A DNA stretch of 54,626 bases from NCBI RefSeq assembly GCF_000364705.1, contig NZ_AQOH01000242.1:1-54626 (forward strand), given 5' to 3'. The number at the start of each line of letters is the position of its first letter. The first letter of the stretch is position 1. Origin of the DNA: Pseudomonas fuscovaginae SE-1. Its GTDB lineage: Bacteria; Pseudomonadota; Gammaproteobacteria; Pseudomonadales; Pseudomonadaceae. The translations under genes were made by a program, and so were the position numbers. The notes under the pieces were generated by a model. That model was not told the origin of the DNA, did no database searches, and saw nothing but the letters and a program-made list of their open reading frames with translations. Of this stretch, positions 7,893 through 17,974 are shown in pieces.

Positions 7893-8488
7893 GCCTGGCC
7901 GATGTGCGTCACTGGGTGTTCGACATGGACGGCACCCTGACCGTCGCCGTGCACGATTTCGCGGCGATCCGCGTGGCCTTGTCGATCCCTCCGGAGGACG
8001 ACATCCTCACCCACCTGGCGGCGTTGCCGGCCGACGAGGCGGCGGCCAAGCATGCCTGGTTGCTGGAGCATGAGCGCGACCTGGCGCTGGACTCGAAACC
8101 GGCGGTGGGCGCGGTGGAACTGGTGCGCGAACTGGCCGGGCGCGGTTACCGCCTGGGCATCCTGACGCGCAATGCCCGTGAGCTGGCGCATGTCACGCTG
8201 CAGGCGATCGGCCTGGCCGACTGCTTCGCCATCGAGGATGTGCTGGGTCGCGACGACGCGCCGCCCAAGCCGCACCCGGGCGGCCTGCTGAAACTGGCCG
8301 AGGCCTGGAATGTTGAGCCGAGCGAGATGGTGATGGTCGGTGACTACCGCTTCGACCTCGACTGTGGCCGGGCGGCGGGAACCCGGACCGTGCTGGTGAA
8401 TCTGCCGGACAATCCGTGGCCGGAGCTGGCCGACTGGCATGCCGAGGATTGCGCGGCGCTGCAGCAGTTGATCAGTCAGCCATCGTGA
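7889..8488 (+). CDS. HAD-superfamily phosphatase (phosphoglycolate phosphatase-like)
   Basis: This 199-residue hydrolase carries all HAD motifs: motif I VFDMDGTLT at 10-18 with the nucleophilic Asp, motif II ILTRNA, the motif III Lys in KPHPGG, and motif IV VGDYRFDLDCGRAAG. It has an alpha-helical C1-type cap between motifs I and II. It is probably a soluble phosphatase acting on a small phosphorylated metabolite. Its ATG overlaps the tesB TGA, so it is likely expressed in the same operon. The substrate is unknown. Confidence 0.88.
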   Translation: MSLADVRHWVFDMDGTLTVAVHDFAAIRVALSIPPEDDILTHLAALPADEAAAKHAWLLEHERDLALDSKPAVGAVELVRELAGRGYRLGILTRNARELAHVTLQAIGLADCFAIEDVLGRDDAPPKPHPGGLLKLAEAWNVEPSEMVMVGDYRFDLDCGRAAGTRTVLVNLPDNPWPELADWHAEDCAALQQLISQPS

Positions 8489-8504
8489 GCAGGCCGCTAC
8501 CTCT

Positions 8505-8698
8505 GTAGGAGCCGGCTTGCGGGCGATGGCGATCTGTCAGTCGACACCTTTGCAGACAGATACCCTTCGTGGCGAGCGGGCTTGCCCGCGCTGGAGCGCA
8601 AAGCGCTCCCAGACCCGGTCGTCACGGCTTGTCAGTCAGACCGCAATGGCTCGTTTACGGCTGCGGTGCAGCCGAGCGCGGGCAAGCCCGCTCGCCAC
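8505..8698. repeat. REP singlet plus REPIN
   Basis: A lone REP of the TAGGAGCCGGCTTGC type lies at about 8505-8530. It is followed by a facing pair of the GGCGAGCGGGCTTGCCCGCG type at 8569-8592 and 8675-8698. The pair is a near-perfect inverted repeat with an 82-base spacer. The block separates the convergent HAD and lipase-like genes. Confidence 0.8.
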
Positions 8699-8709
8699 GC
8701 TGTGTGCGG

Positions 8710-9744
8710 TTACTGGCTGAACAACACGTTCTGCCCCTGCGGCGAAGTGAACATCCGGTTGCCGTCATGCCCCACACCCGGTACCTCCACCAGCTTCTGC
8801 GCCAACCCCCGCGGATGCCGTTGCTGCAGATAGGCAAAGTAGTTGTGTCCGCGAACCAACCGATAGGCGCCCTGGGCCTCGGCCGCGCAACTCCTGTCCA
8901 GGGCCGGGTGGTTGGGATTGGTGTCCTGCTGCCCGAGCAGGTAGGTGACATCGCGCTGCACGTAGGCCTGTTCCAGTTGGGCTGGTGATTGCCCGGTGGC
9001 ATACACCGGTAGGTTCTGTAGGCCGTACTTCCAGTCATTGAAGCCCGGACAGCCCGCCGGATCGAAGCCCTTCGCCGGCCGTTGGGCGCTGAAGTAGGCG
9101 TAGGACGAAGGGTTGGCGACCACGTAGCGCAAGCGGATGCCGCTGCTGGCCAACTGCGCATCGCCGTGCCCGACCAGGGCGTAGCGCTGGACCACCTGGC
9201 CACCGCCGGAATGCCCGGCAATCACCACCTCGCGCAGCGCCGGGAATTTCTTGCGGTTGCCCAGGCGCGCCAGCACTTCATCCACCGCCGCATAGGAGCT
9301 CATCGACGCCGAGCCGACGGCGGCTTCGCCGGCCATCCAGTCATTGTCGTGCCAGCGCAGCAGTCGGTCGGGCAGGTGATTGCGCCGCACATCGCTCTCG
9401 TTGAGAAACTGCGGCGCAATGATCAGCGTGCTGCTCGCCTGGCCTGCCTGGGACGCGGCCGTTTCCGCACCCTGCAGGTAGGTCATGGCGTTGCGCAGGC
9501 GGCCGTGGACGATGATCAGCACCCGCTGTACATCGGGCATCGGCCCGCGCCAGTCGCGACTCAGGCCGACACTCAATTCGCCGCCCGACAGCTTCAGGTG
9601 GTTGGGGCTGACCTCCCTGACCCCATGCTCCGCCGCCCCTGCGCCGAGGCACACCCCCAGCAGCACGGTCCCCTGTAGGAGCCGGCTTGCTGGCGATAGC
9701 GCCCGACCAGACGTCAGGGAAGTCAACTGACGAAACACGCCCAT
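8710..9744 (-). CDS. Secreted or membrane-anchored alpha/beta hydrolase
   Basis: A 344-residue alpha/beta-hydrolase-fold protein with nucleophile elbow GHSGGGQVVQRYA and a C-terminal VPGVGHDGNRMF that supplies the likely catalytic His. A hydrophobic segment (TVLLGVCLGAGAAEHG) before the mature domain looks like the end of a signal peptide. The N-terminal stretch just before it (about residues 10-24) is encoded by a REP element in frame. I chose the ATG at 9744, preceded by GGGGAG; another ATG at 9762 is in frame. The gene follows the zinc-peptidase gene closely on the same strand, so an operon is likely. The substrate is unknown. Confidence 0.8.
   Translation of the reverse strand: MGVFRQLTSLTSGRALSPASRLLQGTVLLGVCLGAGAAEHGVREVSPNHLKLSGGELSVGLSRDWRGPMPDVQRVLIIVHGRLRNAMTYLQGAETAASQAGQASSTLIIAPQFLNESDVRRNHLPDRLLRWHDNDWMAGEAAVGSASMSSYAAVDEVLARLGNRKKFPALREVVIAGHSGGGQVVQRYALVGHGDAQLASSGIRLRYVVANPSSYAYFSAQRPAKGFDPAGCPGFNDWKYGLQNLPVYATGQSPAQLEQAYVQRDVTYLLGQQDTNPNHPALDRSCAAEAQGAYRLVRGHNYFAYLQQRHPRGLAQKLVEVPGVGHDGNRMFTSPQGQNVLFSQ
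9674..9702. repeat. REP element inside a coding region
   Basis: A single REP unit (TGTAGGAGCCGGCTTGCTGG continuing GCGATAGCG) lies within the 5' part of the alpha/beta-hydrolase gene. It is translated in frame as part of the N-terminal leader (SPASRLLQ region). No facing partner is present nearby. Confidence 0.85.
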
Positions 9745-9766
9745 GAGCAAGCCACTCCCCATTCAT

Positions 9767-10657
9767 TCACAAACTCTTTGCGGCAAAGGTATCGCATTGA
9801 CTGAGTTGCCCCTGGGCGAAGCCGACCTTGAACCAGCGCACCCGCTGCGCGGACGTGCCATGGGTGAAGGAGTCGGGAACCACGCGGCCCTGACCCTGTT
9901 GTTGCAGGCGATCATCACCGATTGCGTTGGCGGCGTTCAAGGCCTCTTCCACGTCGCCGGGCTCCAGCCAGTGCAGGCGTTGCTGCGCGTGCCAGGCCCA
10001 GACACCGGCCAGGCAGTCGGCTTGCAGCTCCTGGCGTACCAACAGGCCGCCATCACCTTCCATCCGCCGGCCTTGTTGGCGCGCCGCCTGCATCTTGGCC
10101 GACACGCCGAGAAGGGTCTGTACGTGATGACCGACTTCGTGGGCGATCACGTAGGCCTGTGCGAATTCGCCGGCAGCCTTGAAGCGTTGGGACATCTCGC
10201 GGAAGAAATCCAGGTCCAGGTAGACCCGCTGGTCCGCCGGGCAGTAGAACGGTCCGGTGGCCGACGAGGCCAAGCCGCAGGCCGAGGCGACCCGGCCGCG
10301 AAACAGCACCAGCGTCGGATCGCGGTACTGGCGTGCGGCCTGCTGGAAGATCTGGCCCCAGGTGTCCTCGGTGTCGCCGAGGATCGCCCGGACGAAGTCC
10401 GCCTGTTCGTCATTGGCCGGCGGCGTCTGGCGCGTCTGTTGGGTGGAGACCGCCGATGGCTGGCTCAACTGACCGCTGAGTTGTCCGAGAATCTGCATCG
10501 GATCCTGGCCGGTCAGCAGGCCGATGCCGACGATCAACACCACCGCTGTCAGGCTCAAGCCCTTGCCGCCGCCGAAGCGCAGACCGCCGCCACCGGCATT
10601 GTCGTCGTTGCGGGCATCCACCACGTTGTCGCTGCGCCGTCCTTTTTTCCAGAGCAT
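9767..10657 (-). CDS. YpfJ-family neutral zinc metallopeptidase
   Basis: This 296-residue protein starts MLWKKGRRSDNVVDAR. It has one membrane helix at about residues 35-52 (LSLTAVVLIVGIGLLTG) and a periplasmic metallopeptidase domain with the zinc motif AYVIAHEVGHHVQTLLG (HExxH). Downstream lie a Cys-containing FYCPADQRVYLDL strand and ELQADCLAGVWA, which supplies the third zinc ligand. It matches the YpfJ/KPN_02809 family in length and motif order. Its biological substrate is not known. The ATG at 10657 has a strong GGAGGA site; the frame runs further upstream without a better start. It is divergent from pcaQ. Confidence 0.88.
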   Translation of the reverse strand: MLWKKGRRSDNVVDARNDDNAGGGGLRFGGGKGLSLTAVVLIVGIGLLTGQDPMQILGQLSGQLSQPSAVSTQQTRQTPPANDEQADFVRAILGDTEDTWGQIFQQAARQYRDPTLVLFRGRVASACGLASSATGPFYCPADQRVYLDLDFFREMSQRFKAAGEFAQAYVIAHEVGHHVQTLLGVSAKMQAARQQGRRMEGDGGLLVRQELQADCLAGVWAWHAQQRLHWLEPGDVEEALNAANAIGDDRLQQQGQGRVVPDSFTHGTSAQRVRWFKVGFAQGQLSQCDTFAAKSL

Positions 10658-10818
10658 GTGGGAATCCTCCCGTCGTTGTGCCATTTGAGTGTCGTTGCCG
10701 CGACGCGTCACCGCCAGTCCGGTCGTCAGGCCGCGGATTCGCTTGAGAAACCGCCGCCGGCGTCGAATATCAGACACAATTGGCGTCGTCCCGATCCGTA
10801 CCCGGAGTCCGCCGTCTC

Positions 10819-11748
10819 GTGAACATCGATACCCGCATCAAATTCCGCCACCTCGTGTGCTTCCTGGAAATGGCCCGCCAGGGCAGCCTGGCGCGGGCGG
10901 CGGATGTTCTGGCGGTGAGCCAGCCGGCGATGTCCAAGACCCTCAAGGAGCTGGAAGAGCTGCTGGACACCCGCCTGTTCGAGCGCAGCAAGAGCGGTAT
11001 CAGCCTGACCGAGGCCGGGGTGGCGTTCCTGCGTTATGCCGGGCCTTCGGTGCAGACCCTGCGCGAGGGCGTGCAGGCCTTGCGCGAAGGTGAATACGCC
11101 GCCGGCGTGGTGCGCCTCGGCGTGCTGTCGACGGTGGAAAGCCTGCTGATCCCGGAAGTGGTGCGGCGCCTGCACGAGCGGCATCCGGCACTGGTGGTCA
11201 GCGTGGTGACGGGGCCGAGTGCCTACCTGCTCTCGCAACTGCGGGTCGGCGATGTCGACCTGGTGGTGGGGCGGATGACCGACAGCCCGGAGATCCAGGG
11301 CCTGACCTTCGAGCATCTTTATAGTGAATCCATGACGCTGGTGGCCCGTCCCGATCATCCGCTGCTCGATGGCGCGCTGGATCGTTCGGCGGTGGAAAAC
11401 TATCCACTGGTGCTGCCGCTGGCGGGCACCACCATCCGCAAGTTCGCCGACAGCCTGTTCGTGCAGTGCGGCCTCAGTCCGTCGCGGCAACGCCTGGAAA
11501 CCCTGTCGGTGGCCTTGAGCCGGCGCTACGTGTTGTCCAGCGCTGCGCTTTGGCTGGCGCCGCTGGATGCGGTGCGCCTCGACCTGGCGCGGGGCGAGTT
11601 GCATGAGATCGACCTCGGGCAGCGTGAACCGGGCGGTTCGGTGGGCATTTCGAGCAATGCCAGCCTGCCGCTGTCGCTGGCTGCACAATGGGCCGTGGAG
11701 GTGCTGCGGGAAGTGGGGCAGGCCTATCGGGAGGGTCAGTACCCATAA
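10819..11748 (+). CDS. pcaQ: LysR-type activator of protocatechuate genes, PcaQ
   Basis: A 309-residue LysR-type regulator. The N-terminal helix-turn-helix begins IKFRHLVCFLEMARQGSLAR and continues LAVSQPAMSKTLKELEELL, characteristic of the PcaQ branch. The rest is the two-lobed co-inducer domain. In rhizobia PcaQ activates protocatechuate genes in response to beta-carboxymuconate. The GTG at 10819 gives the family's usual N-terminus (VNIDTRIKFRH). The gene sits directly before pcaH, and its stop codon lies within a 20-bp palindrome that is the likely PcaQ binding site. The name rests on sequence resemblance and this context. Confidence 0.9.
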   Translation: MNIDTRIKFRHLVCFLEMARQGSLARAADVLAVSQPAMSKTLKELEELLDTRLFERSKSGISLTEAGVAFLRYAGPSVQTLREGVQALREGEYAAGVVRLGVLSTVESLLIPEVVRRLHERHPALVVSVVTGPSAYLLSQLRVGDVDLVVGRMTDSPEIQGLTFEHLYSESMTLVARPDHPLLDGALDRSAVENYPLVLPLAGTTIRKFADSLFVQCGLSPSRQRLETLSVALSRRYVLSSAALWLAPLDAVRLDLARGELHEIDLGQREPGGSVGISSNASLPLSLAAQWAVEVLREVGQAYREGQYP

Positions 11749-11762
11749 CCATTTGGTTATGG
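11743..11762 (+). promoter_or_regulatory. Predicted PcaQ operator upstream of pcaHG
   Basis: CCATAACCATTTGGTTATGG is a 20-bp interrupted palindrome (arms perfect, TT centre) overlapping the pcaQ stop codon, about 114 bp before the pcaH ATG. It contains ATAACC-N4-GGTTAT, close to the ATAACC-N4-GGTTAA motif described for rhizobial PcaQ (from memory). Position and symmetry fit a LysR-type activator site. Confidence 0.75.
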
Positions 11763-11876
11763 ATTGGGCCCGGCTTTTCAATGTTCAGCGGTTTCCGGTT
11801 GGGGCAGGCTGCAAGCGCGTGATTTGCAGTGTGTAGCGTGCAGCTACCTTTCCCATAAAAACAACAGGAGACCGAC

Positions 11877-12596
11877 ATGTCTGAAGCAGACAGCAGTCGT
11901 TTTGTCATTCGTGACCGTAATTGGCACCCCAAGGCCCTGACCCCGGACTACAAGACCTCCATCGCCCGTTCCCCGCGCCAGGCGCTGGTGAGCATTCCGC
12001 AGTCGGTCAGCGAAAGCACCGGCCCGGATTTTTCCCATTTGAAGTTCGGCCGTTTCGACAACGACCTGCTGCTCAACTTCAACAATGGCGGCCTGCCGGT
12101 GGGCGAGCGCATCATTCTCGCCGGCCGGGTCTGCGACCAGTACGGCAAGCCGATTCCCCACACCCTGGTGGAAATCTGGCAGGCCAACGCCGGCGGCCGC
12201 TATCGGCACAAGAACGACCGTTACATGGCGCCCCTGGACCCGAACTTCGGTGGTGTCGGCCGGGCGCTGACCGACCGTGACGGCCACTACACCTTCCGCA
12301 CCATCAAGCCCGGGCCGTACCCGTGGCGCAACGGCCCGAACGACTGGCGTCCGGCGCATATCCACGTGTCGATCAGCGGCCCGTCGATCGCCACGCGGCT
12401 GATCACCCAGCTGTATTTCGAAGGCGACCCGCTGATTCCGATGTGCCCCATCGTCAAGTCGATCGCCAACCCCGAGGCGGTGCAGAGCCTGGTCGCCCGG
12501 CTCGACATGGGCAATGCCAATCCAATGGATTGCCTGGCCTATCGCTTCGACATCGTGCTGCGCGGCCAGCGCAAGACCCACTTCGAAAACTGCTGA
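11877..12596 (+). CDS. pcaH: Protocatechuate 3,4-dioxygenase beta subunit
   Basis: This 239-residue subunit carries the catalytic non-haem Fe(III) site. With PcaG it splits the ring of protocatechuate between the hydroxyls to give 3-carboxy-cis,cis-muconate, the entry step of the beta-ketoadipate pathway. All four iron ligands are visible: Tyr109 (GRYRHK), Tyr148 (GPYPWR), His161 and His163 (AHIHVS). They are offset by one residue from the P. putida enzyme's beta-108, 147, 160 and 162. The ATG follows AGGAGA. pcaG starts 12 bp after the stop. Confidence 0.97.
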   Translation: MSEADSSRFVIRDRNWHPKALTPDYKTSIARSPRQALVSIPQSVSESTGPDFSHLKFGRFDNDLLLNFNNGGLPVGERIILAGRVCDQYGKPIPHTLVEIWQANAGGRYRHKNDRYMAPLDPNFGGVGRALTDRDGHYTFRTIKPGPYPWRNGPNDWRPAHIHVSISGPSIATRLITQLYFEGDPLIPMCPIVKSIANPEAVQSLVARLDMGNANPMDCLAYRFDIVLRGQRKTHFENC

Positions 12597-12607
12597 GGAG
12601 ACCGACC

Positions 12608-13213
12608 ATGCCTGTTCAACTGCTCATGGAAACCCCGTCCCAGACCGCCGGTCCCTACGTGCATATCGGCCTGGCGCTGGCGGCGGCCGGCAACCCGCCC
12701 CGTCCCGAGGAAATCTGGAACCGGATGGCCAAGCCCGACGCGCCCGGCGAACACATCCTGCTGTTCGGCAACGTCTACGATGGCAACGGCCACCTGGTGC
12801 GCGACTCCTTCCTGGAGTTCTGGCAGGCCAACCACGAAGGGGTCTACGACAGCGCGTTCGATTCGGAGAAGTCGTTCAACAGCTTCGGCCGCACCGCGAC
12901 CACCTTCGATGCGGGGGAGTGGACCCTGGAGACCATCAAGCCGGGTGTGGTGAACAACGCCGCCGGCGTGCCGATGGCACCGCATATCAATGTCTCGCTG
13001 TTCGCGCGGGGGATCAACATCCACCTGCAGACCCGCCTGTATTTCTCTGACGAGGCCGAGGCCAACGCCCAGTGCCCGGTGATCAACCTGATCGAGCAGC
13101 CGCAGCGTCGCGAAACCCTGGTTGCCCAGCGCTGTGAAGTGAATGGACGGACGGCCTACCGGTTCGATATCCGTATCCAGGGTGAGGGCGAGACGGTGTT
13201 CTTCGATTTCTGA
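12608..13213 (+). CDS. pcaG: Protocatechuate 3,4-dioxygenase alpha subunit
   Basis: A 201-residue partner of PcaH with the same beta-sandwich fold but without the iron ligands. The N-terminus PSQTAGPYVHIGLAL is typical of the alpha chain, which lines the active-site entrance, and LEFWQANHEGVYDS parallels LVEIWQAN in PcaH. The alpha and beta chains form the multimeric cytoplasmic enzyme. The ATG at 12608 has GAGGAG upstream, overlapping the end of pcaH, so the two are coexpressed. Confidence 0.96.
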   Translation: MPVQLLMETPSQTAGPYVHIGLALAAAGNPPRPEEIWNRMAKPDAPGEHILLFGNVYDGNGHLVRDSFLEFWQANHEGVYDSAFDSEKSFNSFGRTATTFDAGEWTLETIKPGVVNNAAGVPMAPHINVSLFARGINIHLQTRLYFSDEAEANAQCPVINLIEQPQRRETLVAQRCEVNGRTAYRFDIRIQGEGETVFFDF

Positions 13214-13218
13214 TGCCA

Positions 13219-13246
13219 GTGTGGGCGATGCTTGCATCGCCCACAC
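13219..13246 (+). terminator. Strong hairpin after pcaG
   Basis: A perfect 13-bp stem (GTGTGGGCGATGC with its complement) and a TT loop begin 5 bases after the pcaG stop codon. No U-tract follows, so it may stabilise or end the transcript rather than act as a classic intrinsic terminator. Confidence 0.55.
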
Positions 13247-13258
13247 GCTGTATGCCTT

Positions 13259-13346
13259 GTGGGAGCCGGCTTGCTGGCGATAGCGTCCTTTCAGCCAACC
13301 ACGATATCGGCTGTCAGGGCGCTATCGCCAGCAAGCCGGCTCCCAC
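13259..13346. repeat. REPIN, GTGGGAGCCGGCTTGCTGG type
   Basis: Facing REP units at 13259-13285 and 13320-13346 are perfect inverted repeats. They lie between the convergent pcaG and MFS genes. A GGACTGCCCC...CAGTCC inverted repeat follows at about 13354-13380; a better-formed version stands beside the REPIN at 30492-30581. Confidence 0.85.
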
Positions 13347-13399
13347 AGGTTTGGACTGCCCCAAGAAGTTGGACAGTCCAGGGTTTCCGGTGACTGGCT

Positions 13400-14734
13400 T
13401 CAGTCGTCCAGCTTCGGAATCTTGCGCGGCGCCATGAAGTACATCCAGGTCAGCGCCAGGAAGTACATCGCCGGGATCAGCGTGAACAACACCGCATAGT
13501 TGTTGTTCGTGATGGTCAGGATATGGCCTACCAACTGCGTCATGAACATCCCGCCGATCGCCGCGCACATGCCGCCAAAGCCGAATACCGTGCTCATCAT
13601 GTGCTTGGGCGTGTAGTCCATCACCAGGCTCCAGATATTCGCGGTCCAGGCCTGGTGCGCGCCGATGGCCAGGGAGATTGCCCCCACCGCCACCCACAGG
13701 TGACTGGAGCCGGCCGCCAGCACCACGCCGATGATGCAGCAGGCGAACAGCAGCATTGACAGCAGGCGGGCGCGGATCGGGTTCATCCCGCGACCGATCA
13801 GGAACGAGGACAGGATACCGCCACCGACGCTGCCGAAGTCGGCGGTCAGGTAGATGATGATCAGCGGGATACCCATCTGCGTCACGCTGATGCCCAGGTT
13901 GTACTGCTGGTTGAGGAACGGCGGCAGCCAGTAGAGGTAGAACCAGAACACCGGCGCGGTCAGCGAGTAGGCCAGGGCGAAGGCCCAGGTGCCGCGCATG
14001 CGCAGGATCCGCGAGAACGGCACGCCGGGTTGCTCCGGCTCGACTTCCTTCTGGACGTACGCCAGCTCCGAAGCCTTTACCGAGGGGTGATCTTCCGGGT
14101 TGAAGTACTTCAGGCCCCAGAACAGCAGCCAGATGCCGCCCAGCGCCGCCATGCACAGGAAGGCGGCCTGCCAGCCCCAGACCTGCAGGACGATCGGCAG
14201 CAGCATCGGCGTGAACATCGCCCCGACGTTGGTCCCTGCGTTGAAGATGCCGGTGGCCACCGCCCGCTCGCCGGCGGGGAACCAGAGCCGGGTGGTTTTC
14301 ACGCAGGCCGGGTAGTTGGCCGCTTCGGTCAGGCCGAGGATGAAGCGGCAGATCATGAAGCCCACCGCCGAGGTCGCCAGACCATGGGCGCCGGTGGCCA
14401 GGCTCCACAGCAGTACCGCGCAGAAGAATACCCGCTTCACGCCGAGACGATCGATCAACCGGCCCTGCAGGACGAAACCGACGGCATAACCGACCTGGAA
14501 CCAGAAGTTGATGTTGGCGTAGTCCATCGCCGTCCAGCTCATTTCCTTGGCGAGGATCGGCTGCATGACGCCCAGGGCGGCACGGTCGATGTAGTTCAGG
14601 GTGGTGGCGAAGAACACCAGGGCCAGCATGCCCCAGCGGGTCGAGCCGACGGCCATGGCGCCGCGAAGTTTGGCGGCGATGCCGCCGCCGGTGCTGCCCT
14701 GGCTCACAGGGGAGCTTTGCGAAGATGAAAGCAT
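13400..14734 (-). CDS. MFS transporter, anion:cation symporter family; likely quinate/shikimate or dehydroshikimate uptake
   Basis: A 444-residue, 12-helix major facilitator protein. It starts with a short hydrophilic leader then TRWGMLALVFFATTLNYIDRAALG, the signature of the anion:cation symporter (ACS) family that imports organic anions with protons. The gene is divergent from quiC (3-dehydroshikimate dehydratase) and shares its promoter region, which suggests it imports the pathway substrate. The exact substrate is inferred from context only. An 18-bp dyad at 14871-14888 lies in the shared region and recurs before aroQ. Confidence 0.85.
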   Translation of the reverse strand: MLSSSQSSPVSQGSTGGGIAAKLRGAMAVGSTRWGMLALVFFATTLNYIDRAALGVMQPILAKEMSWTAMDYANINFWFQVGYAVGFVLQGRLIDRLGVKRVFFCAVLLWSLATGAHGLATSAVGFMICRFILGLTEAANYPACVKTTRLWFPAGERAVATGIFNAGTNVGAMFTPMLLPIVLQVWGWQAAFLCMAALGGIWLLFWGLKYFNPEDHPSVKASELAYVQKEVEPEQPGVPFSRILRMRGTWAFALAYSLTAPVFWFYLYWLPPFLNQQYNLGISVTQMGIPLIIIYLTADFGSVGGGILSSFLIGRGMNPIRARLLSMLLFACCIIGVVLAAGSSHLWVAVGAISLAIGAHQAWTANIWSLVMDYTPKHMMSTVFGFGGMCAAIGGMFMTQLVGHILTITNNNYAVLFTLIPAMYFLALTWMYFMAPRKIPKLDD

Positions 14735-14870
14735 GAGCGATTACCCGTTTTTTGGAATTGTGACTGGGTTTGCGGAACGTTTGAAGCACTGCCTTGGCCC
14801 GGACGATGGTGCGCAGCGGGCAAAAGACCGTCAATTCGCCGCGGACCATTGTGGTCGATAATCGCACACA

Positions 14871-14888
14871 AAACTAACCAGTTCGTAC
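14871..14888 (-). promoter_or_regulatory. Shared operator-like dyad, site 1
   Basis: Read on the minus strand this is GTACGAACTGGTTAGTTT. It matches site 2 at 19679-19696 (GTACTAACCGGTTAATTC) at 14 of 18 positions and has a palindromic core around AACYGGTT. It is a candidate binding site for the TetR- or GntR-family regulator of this cluster. Confidence 0.55.
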
Positions 14889-14959
14889 ACTTTGATTGAA
14901 GTCGTGGCTTCGCTGCATCAATAATCCGGTCACTTCCGAGGCCCGCTGAAGCTCATTCC

Positions 14960-15000
14960 GTGGGAGCCGGCCGGGCGGCGTTCCGCTTGCTGGCGATAGC
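14960..15000. repeat. Long-form REP with 15-nt extra block
   Basis: This is a single REP whose two conserved halves (GTGGGAGCCGG and CTTGCTGGCGATAGC) are separated by CCGGGCGGCGTTCCG. The ordinary REPs in this window lack this block. Other long forms are at 41797-41837, 41874-41914 and 50190-50230. Confidence 0.8.
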
Positions 15001-15095
15001 GGTCTGTCAGTCAACATGACCATCGGCGACTGCCACCGCACCCTCGGTTTCGGTCCGTGTCCACAATAAAAACGCCCACTGCCGGGAGTCGACTC

Positions 15096-17009
<1,914 letters not shown>

Positions 17010-17119
17010 GGCTGGCCGAAGCAGGGGGATCAATTGGCTTGTCTCCCTGCTTCCTTCGCGCTGGCACGCGGCCCATAATCGCCCACATCCGCCGAGATGG
17101 CCGTGAGCCCAGAGTAATC

Positions 17120-17791
17120 ATGACTTCAGAACTATCCGCCACGGCCGACGCGTCCGTCGTCGTGCCGCGCAAGAGTCGCAAGAACAATCCCGAGAAGACC
17201 CGCGAGAACATCCTCCAGGAAGCCATCGTCGAGTTTGTCCAGCAAGGCCTGGCCGGTGCGCGGGTCGACGCGATCGCCGAGCGCACCCACACCTCGAAAC
17301 GGATGATCTATTACTACTTCGGGAGCAAGGAACAGCTCTACGTCGAGGTACTGGAGAAACTCTACGGCGACATTCGCAGCACCGAAAGCCGGCTGAACCT
17401 GACGGAGCTGGAACCGCGCGAAGCGATCCGGCGGATGGTCGAGTTCACCTTCGACCACCACGATCAAAACGTCGATTTCGTGCGTATCGTCAGTATCGAA
17501 AACATCCACAAGGGCGAGTACGTCAAGCAGTCCGGGGCGATCCGTTCGTTGAACGTGACCATCCTCACCGCACTGGGCGAGATCCTCGAGCGTGGCGCGC
17601 AACTGGGCGTTTTCCGCAGCGGACTGGACCCGCTGGACGTGCATATCCTGGTCAGTTCGTTCTGTTTCTACCGGGTTTCGAACCGCCATACCCTCGGGGC
17701 ACTGTTTCCGATCGACCTGCCGAGTGAAGAGGTCAAGGCGCGGCATCGGGAGATGATCTGCGAGGCGGTGCTGCGGTATCTGCAGGCCTGA
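17120..17791 (+). CDS. TetR-family regulator, probably of the quinate/shikimate genes
   Basis: A 223-residue TetR-type repressor. After a basic leader (RKSRKNNPEKTRENILQEAI) it has the usual helix-turn-helix (ARVDAIAERTHTSKRMIYYYFGSKEQLYVEVLE). The helical ligand-binding domain occupies the rest. It lies just after quiC on the same strand, about 110 bp away. It is one of two candidates, with the GntR protein at 19875, for binding the shared dyads at 14871 and 19679. The effector is unknown but could be a quinate-pathway intermediate. The ATG at 17120 gives the standard N-terminal length. Confidence 0.88.
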   Translation: MTSELSATADASVVVPRKSRKNNPEKTRENILQEAIVEFVQQGLAGARVDAIAERTHTSKRMIYYYFGSKEQLYVEVLEKLYGDIRSTESRLNLTELEPREAIRRMVEFTFDHHDQNVDFVRIVSIENIHKGEYVKQSGAIRSLNVTILTALGEILERGAQLGVFRSGLDPLDVHILVSSFCFYRVSNRHTLGALFPIDLPSEEVKARHREMICEAVLRYLQA

Positions 17792-17839
17792 GGGCCTTGG
17801 AGGACAGCGCTGGGGCTTTCTGAGGGCTGTCTCACAGTT

Positions 17840-17852
17840 TGACGATTCGTCA
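17840..17852. promoter_or_regulatory. 13-bp palindrome upstream of lipoprotein gene
   Basis: TGACGATTCGTCA is a perfect palindrome about 120 bp before the lipoprotein start. No matching regulator is evident. Confidence 0.25.
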
Positions 17853-17974
17853 GTGCACCTTCCTGCCCAGGTTCTGGTTACACTGCTGGCCATCGGAGAC
17901 TTCACTCACAGGGATGAGAAATGCTTTTCGGCCCTCCGTTCAGGATTCAGTCCTCGACTTTTCGGCAGCCCCAC

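Larger units (their letters stand above)
14735..15095. other. Divergent promoter region, MFS and quiC
   Basis: No gene is seen in these 361 bases. They hold the dyad at 14871-14888, a long-form REP at 14960-15000, and GGGAG shortly before the quiC ATG. Confidence 0.6.
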
